Assembly (NCBI GenBank): GCA_964596985.1 | Contig: CAZQWG010000001.1 | Coordinates: 62,001 to 126,000, forward strand | Direction: 5' to 3' | Source of the DNA: GCA-020345945 sp964596985 | GTDB lineage: Archaea; Thermoproteota; Bathyarchaeia; RBG-16-48-13; GCA-020345945 | Length of the DNA stretch: 64,000 bases | Part shown: in pieces, positions 33,062 through 42,398 of the stretch | Position numbering within the stretch: the stretch's first letter is position 1 | Layout of the letters: every line of letters begins with the position of its first letter | Notes under the pieces: generated by a model | Told to the model about the DNA's origin: nothing | Database searches by the model: none | Seen by the model: only the letters and a program-made list of their open reading frames with translations | Program-made: the position numbers and the translations under genes

Positions 33062-33244
33062 ATGGGAATAATTACAGGAACTCTCAGATTGATAGTCCGC
33101 CTTCTAGCAATACTCTTTTTGCTCCTCTTCCTCTACGCAGTGTTCCAGTTCCTTCAAGACTGGAGATCTGCCGGTGAACTCCTCTTCATAAGCCTGATTG
33201 GACTCGTCTTCTTCGGAATTCTAGACCAGAAACTAGGAGGATAG
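33062..33244 (+). CDS. Small two-helix membrane protein
   Basis: A 60-residue protein with two hydrophobic helices (about residues 8-28 and 40-55) joined by QFLQDWRSAGE. No family recognised. The ATG start and the strongly hydrophobic composition support a real gene. The next 267 bases to 33511 hold nothing I can call. Confidence 0.5.
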   Translation: MGIITGTLRLIVRLLAILFLLLFLYAVFQFLQDWRSAGELLFISLIGLVFFGILDQKLGG

Positions 33245-33511
33245 TAATCTTTCCGGTGGAGTAAACGCCCTGAACGACCGGGTATTCAAGCTTCGGCTGA
33301 CAACCCACCAAACATTAGAAAACGAGAAGAGGAAGACTGAATACCCCGACTAAAGTTCTGTGCTCAGAAAAAGTGAGAACGCCACTAATTCCTTGGATGA
33401 GCCTTCGGTTTCTTCTCCTCGTTCCTCAAAACGAGAAAAGTTATTGGGCAACTAAGATAGCGAAAAGAGACGACAACACGAACGCGGTTTCAAGCGTCAA
33501 GACATCAGCCG

Positions 33512-34639
33512 ATGTCAATGAGGAGAGGGGAAACACCCCAAGACATAGTGCACACGAAAGGCTTTTGCGAGTTTGAGAACAATCGAAGAAAGGCAAGGTT
33601 CTTCGATATGGAGACGAAACGATTCTCAGGTTACTGGAGAGGCATCATCCCACCGCAGTACATCCTTTCTCACAGGCGGTTCAAATGCGTCGTACTGAAT
33701 CCTCCAGACTTCAATCCAGGATCCTGGATAGGGGCTGGTAAGATCTTAGTTGACTACAACTCCAAAGAGTTCGTACTCACCGCGAGACCACGTAAGGTCG
33801 AGGGCGACGTGAGAGGCTATGCTGCCGAGATTTACAGATCCAAGGACGCCGAGAGATTTGAACTTATCCACAGCATCAGCAAGGAAGAAGCCGCATCTAA
33901 GAGTGCTCTGAAGATCCACAGCATAGAGGGAAATCAGCTGCTGAAAGACCCATCGACAGATAAATGGTATTTCTACCTCTCCGTTGATATCGGCAGGGAA
34001 TTCGTGTGGGGTGGAAGCTACTGGGAGACCCTCCTGATGACCTCAGACAGCCTTGAAGGCCCCTGGGAATCCAAAGGACTTGTTCTAAAGCGTGGCACAA
34101 CATACGATGCGAACCAAGCCAGAGACGCTTCAATCGATATAGTAGACGGGAGATACTTCTGCCTATACAAGGCAACCGACAGGGAACACAGAACACAAGC
34201 CGCCTTAGCGACAAGCTCCAACGGAATCGAATGGTACAAACACGGACCCTTCACAATAGATGGAAAAACTCAACCCCCCTATGTTCTCCTCTCAGGCACC
34301 CTGTTCGCTGGCACAGACGCCCCCATATTCATGGGATTTGATGGAAGAGGACACGTCGACAATCCAAGATATCGTAGAATCGCGGTAGCTAACACGTTCT
34401 CCGCCTACAAACTGGACTACAGAAATATGAACTTGGAGACGGTCTTCACTGCCCCTTGGGAAGCGTTATCCCAGTATGAACATGAAAGGTATCCCGCACA
34501 CAGCTATATGACTCTGGCATACGATCCCTTCAAGAAACGTATGCTCATCTATACTGAGGCGATAGACCCGAAGTTGACAAAGGAGATTGGGCTCAACTCA
34601 GATGTCGAACGTGTCATACTATTCGAGGTACCACTGTGA
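33512..34639 (+). CDS. Five-bladed beta-propeller glycosidase-like protein (GH43/GH32-like)
   Basis: A 375-residue protein, with a likely true start at the ATG of METKRFSGYW (33608) because the first 32 codons look unconstrained. It shows propeller-type repeats with aromatic-rich strands, e.g. LLKDPSTDKWYFYLSVDI, TSDSLEGPWESKGLVL, ASIDIVDGRYFCLYKA and NGIEWYKHGPF, as in GH43/GH32/GH130-type carbohydrate enzymes. Acidic residues in ARDASIDIVDG and GTDAPIFMG could be catalytic. It has no signal peptide, so it would act on intracellular sugars. It sits near the aldolase and dehydrogenase genes. Confidence 0.65.
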   Translation: MSMRRGETPQDIVHTKGFCEFENNRRKARFFDMETKRFSGYWRGIIPPQYILSHRRFKCVVLNPPDFNPGSWIGAGKILVDYNSKEFVLTARPRKVEGDVRGYAAEIYRSKDAERFELIHSISKEEAASKSALKIHSIEGNQLLKDPSTDKWYFYLSVDIGREFVWGGSYWETLLMTSDSLEGPWESKGLVLKRGTTYDANQARDASIDIVDGRYFCLYKATDREHRTQAALATSSNGIEWYKHGPFTIDGKTQPPYVLLSGTLFAGTDAPIFMGFDGRGHVDNPRYRRIAVANTFSAYKLDYRNMNLETVFTAPWEALSQYEHERYPAHSYMTLAYDPFKKRMLIYTEAIDPKLTKEIGLNSDVERVILFEVPL

Positions 34640-34812
34640 AGACGCCCGTACACCCTAAGAGTCGTCGGATGCACTCGACCAGTGGTACCCATAGAGAAGA
34701 GCGGCTACACCCAAAGATTGAAGAACATGATTGAAAGCCAATTATTGTCCCAGGGTAGTAAGAAATTAACCAAACGATCGAAGGGCATCGATCACCTAGT
34801 GAATGTGAACAA

Positions 34813-36348
34813 ATGAAGACAGATTTCCTAGTCATAGGCTCAGGCGTATCCGGGCTTACCTACGCACTGAAAGTCGCCGAGCATGGCGAAGTTAGCATAG
34901 TGACGAAAAAAAAGGTCATGGAGTCAAACACCAACTACGCCCAAGGAGGAATCGCCGCGGCCTTGGACCCTTCGGATAGCTTTGAACAGCATATACAAGA
35001 TACTTTGAAGACAGGAGACGGTCTTTGCGACAAGGATGTAGTAGAGTTTGTAGTCAAGGAAGCCCCGAAGAAGATTGAAGAACTCACAAACCTCGGGGTA
35101 AGCTTCAATCGAGAACAAAACGAGATCTCTTTGGCTAGAGAGGGGGGGCATTCCGCAAGAAGAATTGCTTTCGTCGGGGACAAAACGGGACATGCCGTCG
35201 AGCAGGCCCTCGTCTCCAATGTCAGAAAGCATTCCAACATCCGTATCTTCGAGGGATACTTCGCCGTTGACCTAATCGTGAACAATAACGAATGCTACGG
35301 AGCCTACTGCCTGAACACCCGTGCGAACGAGTTTGAGGTGTTCTACGCCAAGGCAACTATTCTAGCGACAGGGGGACTGGGACAAGTGTACGAAAGAACG
35401 ACTAACCCAGAGATCGCAACCGGAGATGGAATCGCGATGGGCTACAGAGCCCACGCACAGATCGAAGACATAGAATTCATACAGTTCCATCCTACCACAC
35501 TCGACAAGGAGGGAGCAGAGAATTTTCTTGTCTCCGAGGCTGTTCGAGGAGAAGGCGCCGTCCTCAGGAACTGTGAAGGAGAACCCTTCATGGGGAAATA
35601 CCATAAGATGAAGGACTTGGCCCCAAGAGACATTGTCACTAGAGCAATAGTCGCCGAATTGAAGAAGGGCCCTGTATTCCTCGACTTGACGGCGAAGACT
35701 AGGAGATACGTAGAAGAGAGGTTCCCCACGATCTCTAACCAGTTATTAGAATACGGTATTACTATGCATAAAGATCTGATTCCAGTTACTCCTGCCGCCC
35801 ACTACGCTTGTGGCGGCGTAAAGACTCAGACAGACGGTAGAACCAATCTAAATGGTCTCTATGCGGTAGGTGAAGTCTCATGTACTGGCCTCCACGGAGC
35901 CAACCGTCTGGCAAGCAACTCTCTTCTCGGATGTCTTGTCTTCAGTTCAAAAGCGGCGGAGACGTCTGTCCAGGATGCAAAGAAGCGGGGTATCGTCGAA
36001 AGAAAGATCCCTGAGCTGAACGTCTCGAGTGCAGGCGGACAGGAAGAGATCTTGAGGAGAAGGCTTCGGAACCTCATGTGGAAAAAGGTGGGGATTATTA
36101 GAGACGGAGAGGAGCTCAAAGAAGTCTTAGGGGAACTCAGGCGGATCAATGACGAGGCAGAGGAACTCGTGCGGGACGGCTTGAATGAGCAGCGAATAGG
36201 ACTGAGAAATATGGCTATCGTCGGAGAGCTCATAGCAGAGGCAGCTTTGCAGAGGAGAGAGAGTCGAGGATGTCATTATAGAAGAGATTACCCCAGAAGA
36301 GACGACCCAGACTGGGGAAAGCATATCACACTTGTTAAAGCCTTCTAA
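34813..36348 (+). CDS. nadB: L-aspartate oxidase
   Basis: FAD enzyme that turns L-aspartate into iminoaspartate for NadA. The 511 residues show the Rossmann start FLVIGSGVSGLTYALK, NYAQGGIAAAL, the substrate-site GGHSARRI, the FAD motif ILATGGLGQVYERTTNP, DIEFIQFHPTTL, and AAHYACGGVKTQTDGRTNL followed by HGANRLASNSLL. The C-terminal helical domain ends with SRGCHYRRDYP. All expected residues are present. It is about 15 kb from nadA and is a single-gene unit here. Confidence 0.95.
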   Translation: MKTDFLVIGSGVSGLTYALKVAEHGEVSIVTKKKVMESNTNYAQGGIAAALDPSDSFEQHIQDTLKTGDGLCDKDVVEFVVKEAPKKIEELTNLGVSFNREQNEISLAREGGHSARRIAFVGDKTGHAVEQALVSNVRKHSNIRIFEGYFAVDLIVNNNECYGAYCLNTRANEFEVFYAKATILATGGLGQVYERTTNPEIATGDGIAMGYRAHAQIEDIEFIQFHPTTLDKEGAENFLVSEAVRGEGAVLRNCEGEPFMGKYHKMKDLAPRDIVTRAIVAELKKGPVFLDLTAKTRRYVEERFPTISNQLLEYGITMHKDLIPVTPAAHYACGGVKTQTDGRTNLNGLYAVGEVSCTGLHGANRLASNSLLGCLVFSSKAAETSVQDAKKRGIVERKIPELNVSSAGGQEEILRRRLRNLMWKKVGIIRDGEELKEVLGELRRINDEAEELVRDGLNEQRIGLRNMAIVGELIAEAALQRRESRGCHYRRDYPRRDDPDWGKHITLVKAF

Positions 36349-36443
36349 ACTCGGTGATTCCACGTCTAGGGGGAAATGGCGCTCTCTTGCTGTAGACTAA
36401 TCATCATATAAAAAGAGAATACCGATTAGACTATTTACGAACA

Positions 36444-37532
36444 TTGAATAGAGGGTTTGATTTGGCCGATATGATGAAAGCCGCACTAATCTACGGGCCA
36501 ATGGATGTCCGAGTAGTAGACACCCCGAAACCAGAAGCAGGACCAGGAGAGGTCCTCATAAGAATTAAGATTTGTATGACCGCCGGTACGACTGTAAAAC
36601 AATATGTTAGAGGCTATCCAGGTTGGGCCTACCCCCACGGTTTCGGATACGAATGGGCAGGAGAAATCGAAGAAGTTGGGGAAGGCGTGGAAAAATCGCT
36701 TGTCGGCAAAAAGGTCTCATGGGACAGGACGAAACGTACATGTAATTGTTTCTTCTGCGTACGGGGGAAATCCAACCTTTGCGCAAGCAGAGCCCGAGTA
36801 CGTCTAGAGCCTGTTGCCGACAACCCGGAAAAAGGCAAGGTTAGTGGGATGTACAAGGAATACGAGGTACTCCCCGAGTCCGCCGTCAAGATTCTGCCAG
36901 AACATATATCCCTGGAAGACGCCTGTATGATACCTACTATTACCGTGGCGCAACACGGAAACAACAACGTGGAGATACTACGGGGCGACTCCGTGGCAGT
37001 CATCGGGGCAGGAGCCATCGGGCTGACCCACATGATGCTCTCACACCTGAGGGGAGCCCAAACGATAGCAATCGACATGAACAAGTCCAGACTCGACTTC
37101 GCAAAGAAAGCCGGAATAGCCGACCATATCATACACGCTGGAAAAACAGAGGAAGCCCAAGAGAGAATCAAAGAACTGAACATAAACGATGGTTGGGGTC
37201 CAGACGTGACTATAGAAGCCGTGGGTCTCCCACAAACATGGGAGATGGCGTTCGATCTGGTCAGAAGAGGCGGACAGGTACTGGAGTACGGAGGTTGCGA
37301 ACCCGGAACCACCATCACCCTGGACACGTATAAGCTACACTACCACGAGATCACGATAGTTAGCTCAACAACATCCTCACCGCTAGATTGGGTTCGAGCA
37401 TACAACCTCATCGAGCGGGGAATGGTCAAGCCCAGCGTCTTCATTACAGACCGGATACCTATAACGAGAATCAAAGAGGCCCTCGAACTTCACAGAACCG
37501 GAAAGGGACTGAAGTACGCGGTCATTCCCTGA
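36444..37532 (+). CDS. MDR-family dehydrogenase with altered zinc sites
   Basis: Medium-chain dehydrogenase of about 352 residues if begun at the ATG at 36474 (MKAALIYGPMDVRV), which is more likely than the TTG at 36444. The nucleotide-binding motif VIGAGAIGLTHMML is normal. The catalytic zinc area is changed: KICMTAGTTVKQY keeps the Cys, but the usual GHE is GYEWAG. The structural zinc lobe reads CNCFFCVRGKSNLC, with the first Cys misplaced. It may therefore use zinc differently. A TATA-like CATCATATAAAAAG is at 36400-36413. Substrate unknown. Confidence 0.85.
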   Translation: MNRGFDLADMMKAALIYGPMDVRVVDTPKPEAGPGEVLIRIKICMTAGTTVKQYVRGYPGWAYPHGFGYEWAGEIEEVGEGVEKSLVGKKVSWDRTKRTCNCFFCVRGKSNLCASRARVRLEPVADNPEKGKVSGMYKEYEVLPESAVKILPEHISLEDACMIPTITVAQHGNNNVEILRGDSVAVIGAGAIGLTHMMLSHLRGAQTIAIDMNKSRLDFAKKAGIADHIIHAGKTEEAQERIKELNINDGWGPDVTIEAVGLPQTWEMAFDLVRRGGQVLEYGGCEPGTTITLDTYKLHYHEITIVSSTTSSPLDWVRAYNLIERGMVKPSVFITDRIPITRIKEALELHRTGKGLKYAVIP

Positions 37533-37597
37533 TCAACATTCTAACGAGAACCACACTTTGCGGGATTCTTCTACCCACATTCCTACTTGACCGCATC

Positions 37598-38287
37598 TCA
37601 CGATTCTTTCTCACTCTGCCTCTCAGGATAGAGGCACAGCCCTAGAAGTGGACAAGTATCACAGACGGGCTGGGTTGAGCATCTTTCCTTGCAGTGTCTC
37701 ACAATCAAGGCATGGTATTCCTGAAAGAGACGAGTTTTTCGAGGTAGATTTCCCATGAAGAATTCTTGGAGTTCCCTATACTTCGCTCTGCTGTCCGTTA
37801 GATTCATTCGCGAGAAGAGCCTTCTTGTGTACGAGTCCACCACGAAAATAGGCTTCTCGGCAGCATAGAGGATTATGGAGTCGGCGGTTTCGTCGCCGAT
37901 ACCGTATATCGAGAGCAACTCTTGCCTCATTCTCGGCAACGGGTTCTCGAGAAGGGGCTCCAACCTACCGCTGTACTTCTCTTCCAGATGACCCACGAAG
38001 GCTTTCAGCTTCTTGGCTTTGGCGTTGTAGTAACCCGCCGACCTTATTAAGGTGGCAAGCCTTCTTTCTGAGGTCTCACCTATAGCTTCAGTGGTTAGCA
38101 ACCCGGCCTCTTTCAGATTCGCTATGGCTTTCGTGACGTTAGACCAGGTTGTTGACTGGGTGAGGATAGCCCCCACTACTATTTCCAGTTTGGTCTCGGC
38201 TGGCCACCAGTACTGGGGGCCGTACGTCTTGAGCAGCTTATCGCATATCTCAAGTAGAAACTGACGCATTGAACCACTATCTTTCAT
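37598..38287 (-). CDS. HhH-GPD DNA glycosylase, MagIII-like (COG2231)
   Basis: Base-excision repair enzyme of 229 residues. The helix-hairpin-helix is LLSIYGIGDETADSIILYA and the catalytic aspartate lies in FVVDSYTRRL. The endonuclease III lysine is replaced by Glu (GDETAD), so it should be a monofunctional glycosylase. WWPAETKLEIVVGAILTQST is typical of the COG2231 group that includes the 3-methyladenine glycosylase MagIII. A full Fe-S ligand set is kept at the end (C, C, C and C in CKERCSTQPVCDTCPLLGLC). Confidence 0.85.
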   Translation of the reverse strand: MKDSGSMRQFLLEICDKLLKTYGPQYWWPAETKLEIVVGAILTQSTTWSNVTKAIANLKEAGLLTTEAIGETSERRLATLIRSAGYYNAKAKKLKAFVGHLEEKYSGRLEPLLENPLPRMRQELLSIYGIGDETADSIILYAAEKPIFVVDSYTRRLFSRMNLTDSRAKYRELQEFFMGNLPRKTRLFQEYHALIVRHCKERCSTQPVCDTCPLLGLCLYPERQSEKES

Positions 38288-38333
38288 CTCGTTTCATTCT
38301 GCCGGCGGATGGCTTATTGGTTGGCTAGTAGGG

Positions 38334-39131
38334 TTATCGTTCTCGGCCTGCCAAGTAGGATGCAACCAAGGCCGTAATGACCCCGAGCCCTGAAAGACTT
38401 ATGTTCCACTCGATGAAGACCGAAGCGGGCAACTCAAAAGCTTGATGACCGAATGGGTCATGCCCTACCCACACAATTGCGTCAGGACGGGTAGGCGGGA
38501 GATGGGCTACCAGATTCACGATATAGAAGCCCAGTAGAAGCCCGATCGTTCCACCCAGCACAAAGAGTATCCAGAGCCTACCCCGGGTCTGTTTCGGATC
38601 TGTCAGATTGAACAATCCAATGATGCAGAAAACCGTTCCGAAGCATAACAAGATCCACCATGAACCATATAGGTCCCAATAGGTGTAGGTGAAATTGCCC
38701 ATATTGATTATAGGTTCCAGCGAGATCTCGGGATGATATTTCTCCATCGTAAAATCGATATTCCAGAAGCCGAAGACGATGAGACACCACCCGACCGCCG
38801 TCAAAGGATACCAAAGATACTTCCTAATGCCCTCCCGAAACATGCTCTCAGACCATAAGACGAAGAGGATCAGACCCATGAAATACGTGAGGTAGAAAAA
38901 CGGGATATCTGTGTATAGGATTAGAACGAGAAAATCGAAGACGTTCATACCTTCGTATCTGGCATACGTTAGAGAATAGAAGAGGTAGATGAGGATCAGG
39001 CAGACAGACAAGACTACCAGCATTCTCGGTTTGAGACCGAAACTGGGACGGATTAGGATCTCAACTGACATGTCTTCTGGCTGTTTCTTAGTTCTCGTTG
39101 AACCGCTTCTCCGACTCTGTTTTTTCGGCAA
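38334..39131 (-). CDS. Polytopic membrane protein of unknown function
   Basis: A 265-residue protein with a basic N-terminus (KKQSRRSGSTRTKKQ) and about six hydrophobic segments, for example MLVVLSVCLILIYLFYSL, FFYLTYFMGLILFVLW and LWILFVLGGTIGLLLGFYIV. No motif I recognise. It stands between two gene pairs with no obvious partner; its 3' end is 46 bases from the start of the glycosylase gene on the same strand. Confidence 0.6.
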   Translation of the reverse strand: MPKKQSRRSGSTRTKKQPEDMSVEILIRPSFGLKPRMLVVLSVCLILIYLFYSLTYARYEGMNVFDFLVLILYTDIPFFYLTYFMGLILFVLWSESMFREGIRKYLWYPLTAVGWCLIVFGFWNIDFTMEKYHPEISLEPIINMGNFTYTYWDLYGSWWILLCFGTVFCIIGLFNLTDPKQTRGRLWILFVLGGTIGLLLGFYIVNLVAHLPPTRPDAIVWVGHDPFGHQAFELPASVFIEWNISLSGLGVITALVASYLAGRER

Positions 39132-39428
39132 TTCTCCTTCTCCAACTCGCTGCCTTATACGCTAGATAGCTATTCCCATTGAGTCCCTCAAATTTAAAGG
39201 TCTATTCCAATGCTTCTGACAGAGTCTATCAGGAATCATGCAGATAGAGGTCCGGTTCTATCGACTTCACCCGGAAAGGCAAGCGTTCGATCCGTAACCA
39301 CCTCGAGTCAAGGATGCAACTGGAGCTACTCGGCTAGTGGATGTGAACGTGAACATCGAACAGAGGAGATGCTGAGGGGCTCCAAAAAAAGTAAGAATCT
39401 GAGGATGAAAAGATGTCAGTGAACCGAT
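39132..39428. other. Intergenic stretch between divergent genes
   Basis: About 297 bases upstream of the ThDP enzyme. A T-loop-like GCGTTCGATCC occurs at 39282-39292, but no acceptor stem or anticodon arm can be built around it, so no tRNA is called. A purine-rich tract (GGGGCTCCAAAAAAAGTAAGAATC) lies near 39375. No promoter is clear. Confidence 0.35.
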
Positions 39429-41072
39429 TTGAAAGCCGCAAATGGATTAGTCAGAATTCTGAAGACAGAGGGAGTAGGTTGGGTGAGCACATTCCCGGTT
39501 TCCGGGATCAATAACGCATGCGGTGAAGAAGAGGTAAAGAATCTCATGATGAGGACGGAGAGGTTCGCTGTGGCTGTAGCCGACGGCTACTCGCGTGTCT
39601 CCAACGGAAAGCGGATTGGCGTCTGTTCGGTTCAAGGCGGATTGAATGCGGCAGGATTGCAGGCCGCCTACGGGGCGATGGCCCAGGCATTCGAGGATTC
39701 GTCTCCCATCCTGTGCGTAGCATCGGGTATAGGGGCATCTGCGACAGGGAGTAGCCATTACGACATTCCCCGAAGCTTTGAAAGTGTCACGAAGTGGGTC
39801 GGCTGTATAAACCAAGCCTGCCGTATACCGGAGTTCGTGAGGAGAGCATTCAGCTACCTGAGGACAGGCAGACCGGGACCAGTCCTTCTGCTGTTGCCAC
39901 CCGACCTTGGCGAATACGACGAGTCGAAGTATCCGTACAAGACCGTACAAGGCTGGAAACATCCCGGAGATCCACGGGACGTAGAAGCAGCGGTGAAGGC
40001 TTTGCTGAACGCTAAAAATCCCCTGATATACGCTGGGCAAGGGGTTTTCTACGCCGACGCCTGCAACGAGCTCCACACATTCGCCGAACTGGTTCAGGCA
40101 CCCGTTTTGACCACGCTAAAGGGGAAGAGCGTATTCCCAGAGAACCATCCCCTGTCCATCGGGGTGAGAGGCGGACCAGCCGAGCACTACCTGCAATGTT
40201 CCGACCTTATCTTCGCTATCGGAACCAGCCTTACTCCGGGAAGGTTTTCACACAGGATTCCTTTAGGGAAAGTCATCATACAGTCAACCATCGACGAACT
40301 CGACATAAATAAGTGCTACACTGTGGATCACGCCATAATAGGCGATGCCAAGTTGGTGTTGAACCAAGTGATCGCCGAAGTCCAGAAGCAAACAGGTCCA
40401 GAAGGCGTTGGCAAGAACGAGACGCTTCAAGAGGAGATCGAGAATCTCAAGAAAAGCTTCATGGAGAAGTATACTCCACTGCTAAAATCAGACGAGGTAC
40501 CGATAAACCCCTACAGAGTCTATTGGGATCTCATGCATACAATCGACAGAGAGAACTCCTCGGTGACCCACGACTCGGGAAACACGAGAGACCAGACAAG
40601 CACGATATACGAGGCGTTGATCCCCCATGGTTACATAGGTTGGGGAAACGTTTCCACACTTGGTTTCGGGCTCGGCGCAGCCGTAGGAGCGAAACTAGCC
40701 CACCCAGAGAGAACAGTGGTCAACATAACCGGCGATGCTGGTGTAGGATACCAGCTCGGTAACTATGAGGCTTTGGTGAGGAATGAGATCGCGATAACAA
40801 CGATCCACATAAATAACTCAGCCTTCGCCGGATACGGCCCCGGATTCTGGGGGCCAGGCCACGATCCGTACACGAGCAAAGTGACCCCGTCAACAATCCT
40901 GAATATGGCGAAAGCAGTAGAGGCAATAGGGGAGCATAGTGAAAGGGTTGAGAAACCGGACGAGATAATCCCAGCCCTCAAGAGAGCATTCAAGACCAAC
41001 AGATCCGGGAGACCAGCCTTCCTTGAGATAATCTGCAGTCAACATCCAGTCTACGGGAGATGGATAGCATAG
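39429..41072 (+). CDS. Thiamine-diphosphate enzyme (acetolactate synthase-like)
   Basis: Homologue of the acetolactate synthase / benzoylformate decarboxylase superfamily (COG0028), 547 residues. The cofactor-activating glutamate is in RTERFAVAVADGYSR; the central domain shows YAGQGVFYADA; the ThDP/Mg motif is GDAGVGYQLGNYEALVRNEI ending in NN, followed by SAFAGYGPGFWGPGHD. The GPGATN motif of true acetolactate synthases reads QGGLNAAG, so the substrate probably differs. No small regulatory subunit is adjacent. An MFS transporter starts 73 bases downstream on the same strand. Bases 40782-40840 recur in inverted form at 25875-25933. Confidence 0.88.
   Translation: MKAANGLVRILKTEGVGWVSTFPVSGINNACGEEEVKNLMMRTERFAVAVADGYSRVSNGKRIGVCSVQGGLNAAGLQAAYGAMAQAFEDSSPILCVASGIGASATGSSHYDIPRSFESVTKWVGCINQACRIPEFVRRAFSYLRTGRPGPVLLLLPPDLGEYDESKYPYKTVQGWKHPGDPRDVEAAVKALLNAKNPLIYAGQGVFYADACNELHTFAELVQAPVLTTLKGKSVFPENHPLSIGVRGGPAEHYLQCSDLIFAIGTSLTPGRFSHRIPLGKVIIQSTIDELDINKCYTVDHAIIGDAKLVLNQVIAEVQKQTGPEGVGKNETLQEEIENLKKSFMEKYTPLLKSDEVPINPYRVYWDLMHTIDRENSSVTHDSGNTRDQTSTIYEALIPHGYIGWGNVSTLGFGLGAAVGAKLAHPERTVVNITGDAGVGYQLGNYEALVRNEIAITTIHINNSAFAGYGPGFWGPGHDPYTSKVTPSTILNMAKAVEAIGEHSERVEKPDEIIPALKRAFKTNRSGRPAFLEIICSQHPVYGRWIA
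40782..40840. repeat. Partner of the 59-bp inverted repeat at 25875-25933
   Basis: This part of the ThDP-enzyme gene, coding for the ThDP/Mg-binding loop, matches the reverse complement of 25875-25933 at 58 of 59 bases. Identity falls off sharply on both sides, so only this segment was copied. Confidence 0.85.
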
Positions 41073-41145
41073 GCGCACATTAACATGAGGCTTGAACAAG
41101 CGAAGAGGTTAAGAAGAGAAGCTGGAGACAACGTCTAGATCACCG

Positions 41146-42339
41146 ATGCCTAACACACCCAACCCAAACAAGAAGACTCTCCGAGTACTAGCTGCATCCC
41201 ACTTTTCCCAGCACCTATGGGTCGGGGTCGCCGTACTCTACCCGTACATTAGGGCAGACCTAGGACTCTCTTATACGGAGATAGGGGTTGCCAGAGGCAT
41301 CTCTTCGATTATTTCAGGGTTCTTGCAGTTTGCGTACAGCATAATATCTAGGTATTTCCCGAGAAGATATCTTCTGGCAGTAGGAAACGCGCTCTACTCT
41401 ACAGCCAGCGTCATGATATCTGCGGCGAATGAGTTCTATCACCTCGCGTTGGCAAACCTTATAGGTGGAATAGGGTCCGCCGCTGGACATCCCATCAGCG
41501 TCTCGATCCTTGCGGACAGATTCGACAAGGAGGAGCTTTCGGGAGCCTTAGGTATCTTCTACGGCCTCGGTTACCTAGGTAACATCGTCGGTCCCTTGAT
41601 CCTGACGAGTATAGCAGTCAGTTGGGGTTGGCGCAACTCGCTACTGGTATTATCAGTTGTTCCAATGACGATTGGGCTGGGAATTATTCTCCTCCTCAAA
41701 GGAGACGATCGACCAACCCTAGTTGAGGACGGAGGAGGACAAACCCACCTCTTAGCCGATGCGAAGTCAGCGTTGAGGAACAAGTCGGCTAGAATGACAA
41801 TTGTGGCACAGGCATTCCTCTCGGGAGGAACGGGTCAAGGAGTCATCGTCACGTACACAGGACTATTCTTGAGGGATGGACTGGGACTCGGAAGCGTCAT
41901 GACGAGCATACTCTACTCGATCACCATGGCTGGAGGGGTTATCGGAACGCTGACCGTCAGCCGATTCGCCGATCGCATAGGACCCCTGAAAACAGCCATG
42001 ATTAGCTCCGTAATAGCCTCGACAGGAGTCCTCGCCTTAAGCTTCCACGAGTCCTTCGGATATTCACTTATACCGAACCTATTGATAGTCGGACTGTTTG
42101 CCTTCCCAATCAGCAATCTTATGCAGTCTCATATCTCCTTGATCTCGAAGCCAGCGGAAAGGGACCTGCTGATAGGGCTATTCTTCACCGTCGGGTTCGG
42201 CGTAAGCTCGATTTGGGCAACCATAATCGGATTCACGATCGACATCTTCGGGTCCTTCAGACCAGCATGGATATTAATGGCAGGTCTAGCCGCTATAGCG
42301 GTTCTCCTGCAGTGGTGGGCATATAGACTCAACGAGTAG
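41146..42339 (+). CDS. MFS transporter, paralogue of the gene at 48630
   Basis: Twelve-segment major facilitator of 397 residues. The opening LAASHFSQHLWVGVAVLYPY, then DLGLSYTEIGVARG, RYFPRRYLLA and SILADRFDKEELSGALG are almost identical to the protein at 48630-49832; by eye the two share well over half their residues along the whole length, so they are recent paralogues. The conserved loop RFADRIGPLK serves as the second-half signature. Substrate unknown. It starts at ATG within ACCGATG, like its paralogue, 73 bases after the ThDP enzyme, which suggests a transport-metabolism pair. Confidence 0.9.
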   Translation: MPNTPNPNKKTLRVLAASHFSQHLWVGVAVLYPYIRADLGLSYTEIGVARGISSIISGFLQFAYSIISRYFPRRYLLAVGNALYSTASVMISAANEFYHLALANLIGGIGSAAGHPISVSILADRFDKEELSGALGIFYGLGYLGNIVGPLILTSIAVSWGWRNSLLVLSVVPMTIGLGIILLLKGDDRPTLVEDGGGQTHLLADAKSALRNKSARMTIVAQAFLSGGTGQGVIVTYTGLFLRDGLGLGSVMTSILYSITMAGGVIGTLTVSRFADRIGPLKTAMISSVIASTGVLALSFHESFGYSLIPNLLIVGLFAFPISNLMQSHISLISKPAERDLLIGLFFTVGFGVSSIWATIIGFTIDIFGSFRPAWILMAGLAAIAVLLQWWAYRLNE

Positions 42340-42398
42340 ACACTGAGAGAATAGTACAGGGAAGGAACCATAGAAGAACTGAGGGCTCTTCTTCCACC

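Noticed and set aside
36629..37327. 232-codon minus-strand open frame opposite the MDR dehydrogenase
   Set aside because: The plus-strand gene has a clear Rossmann fold and zinc-lobe remnants; the antisense frame has none.
39270..39310. GCGTTCGATCC, another T-loop-like sequence
   Set aside because: The flanking bases do not form a 5-bp T-stem and no tRNA body can be folded.
39447..40076. 209-codon minus-strand open frame opposite the ThDP enzyme
   Set aside because: Antisense shadow of a gene with full superfamily motifs.
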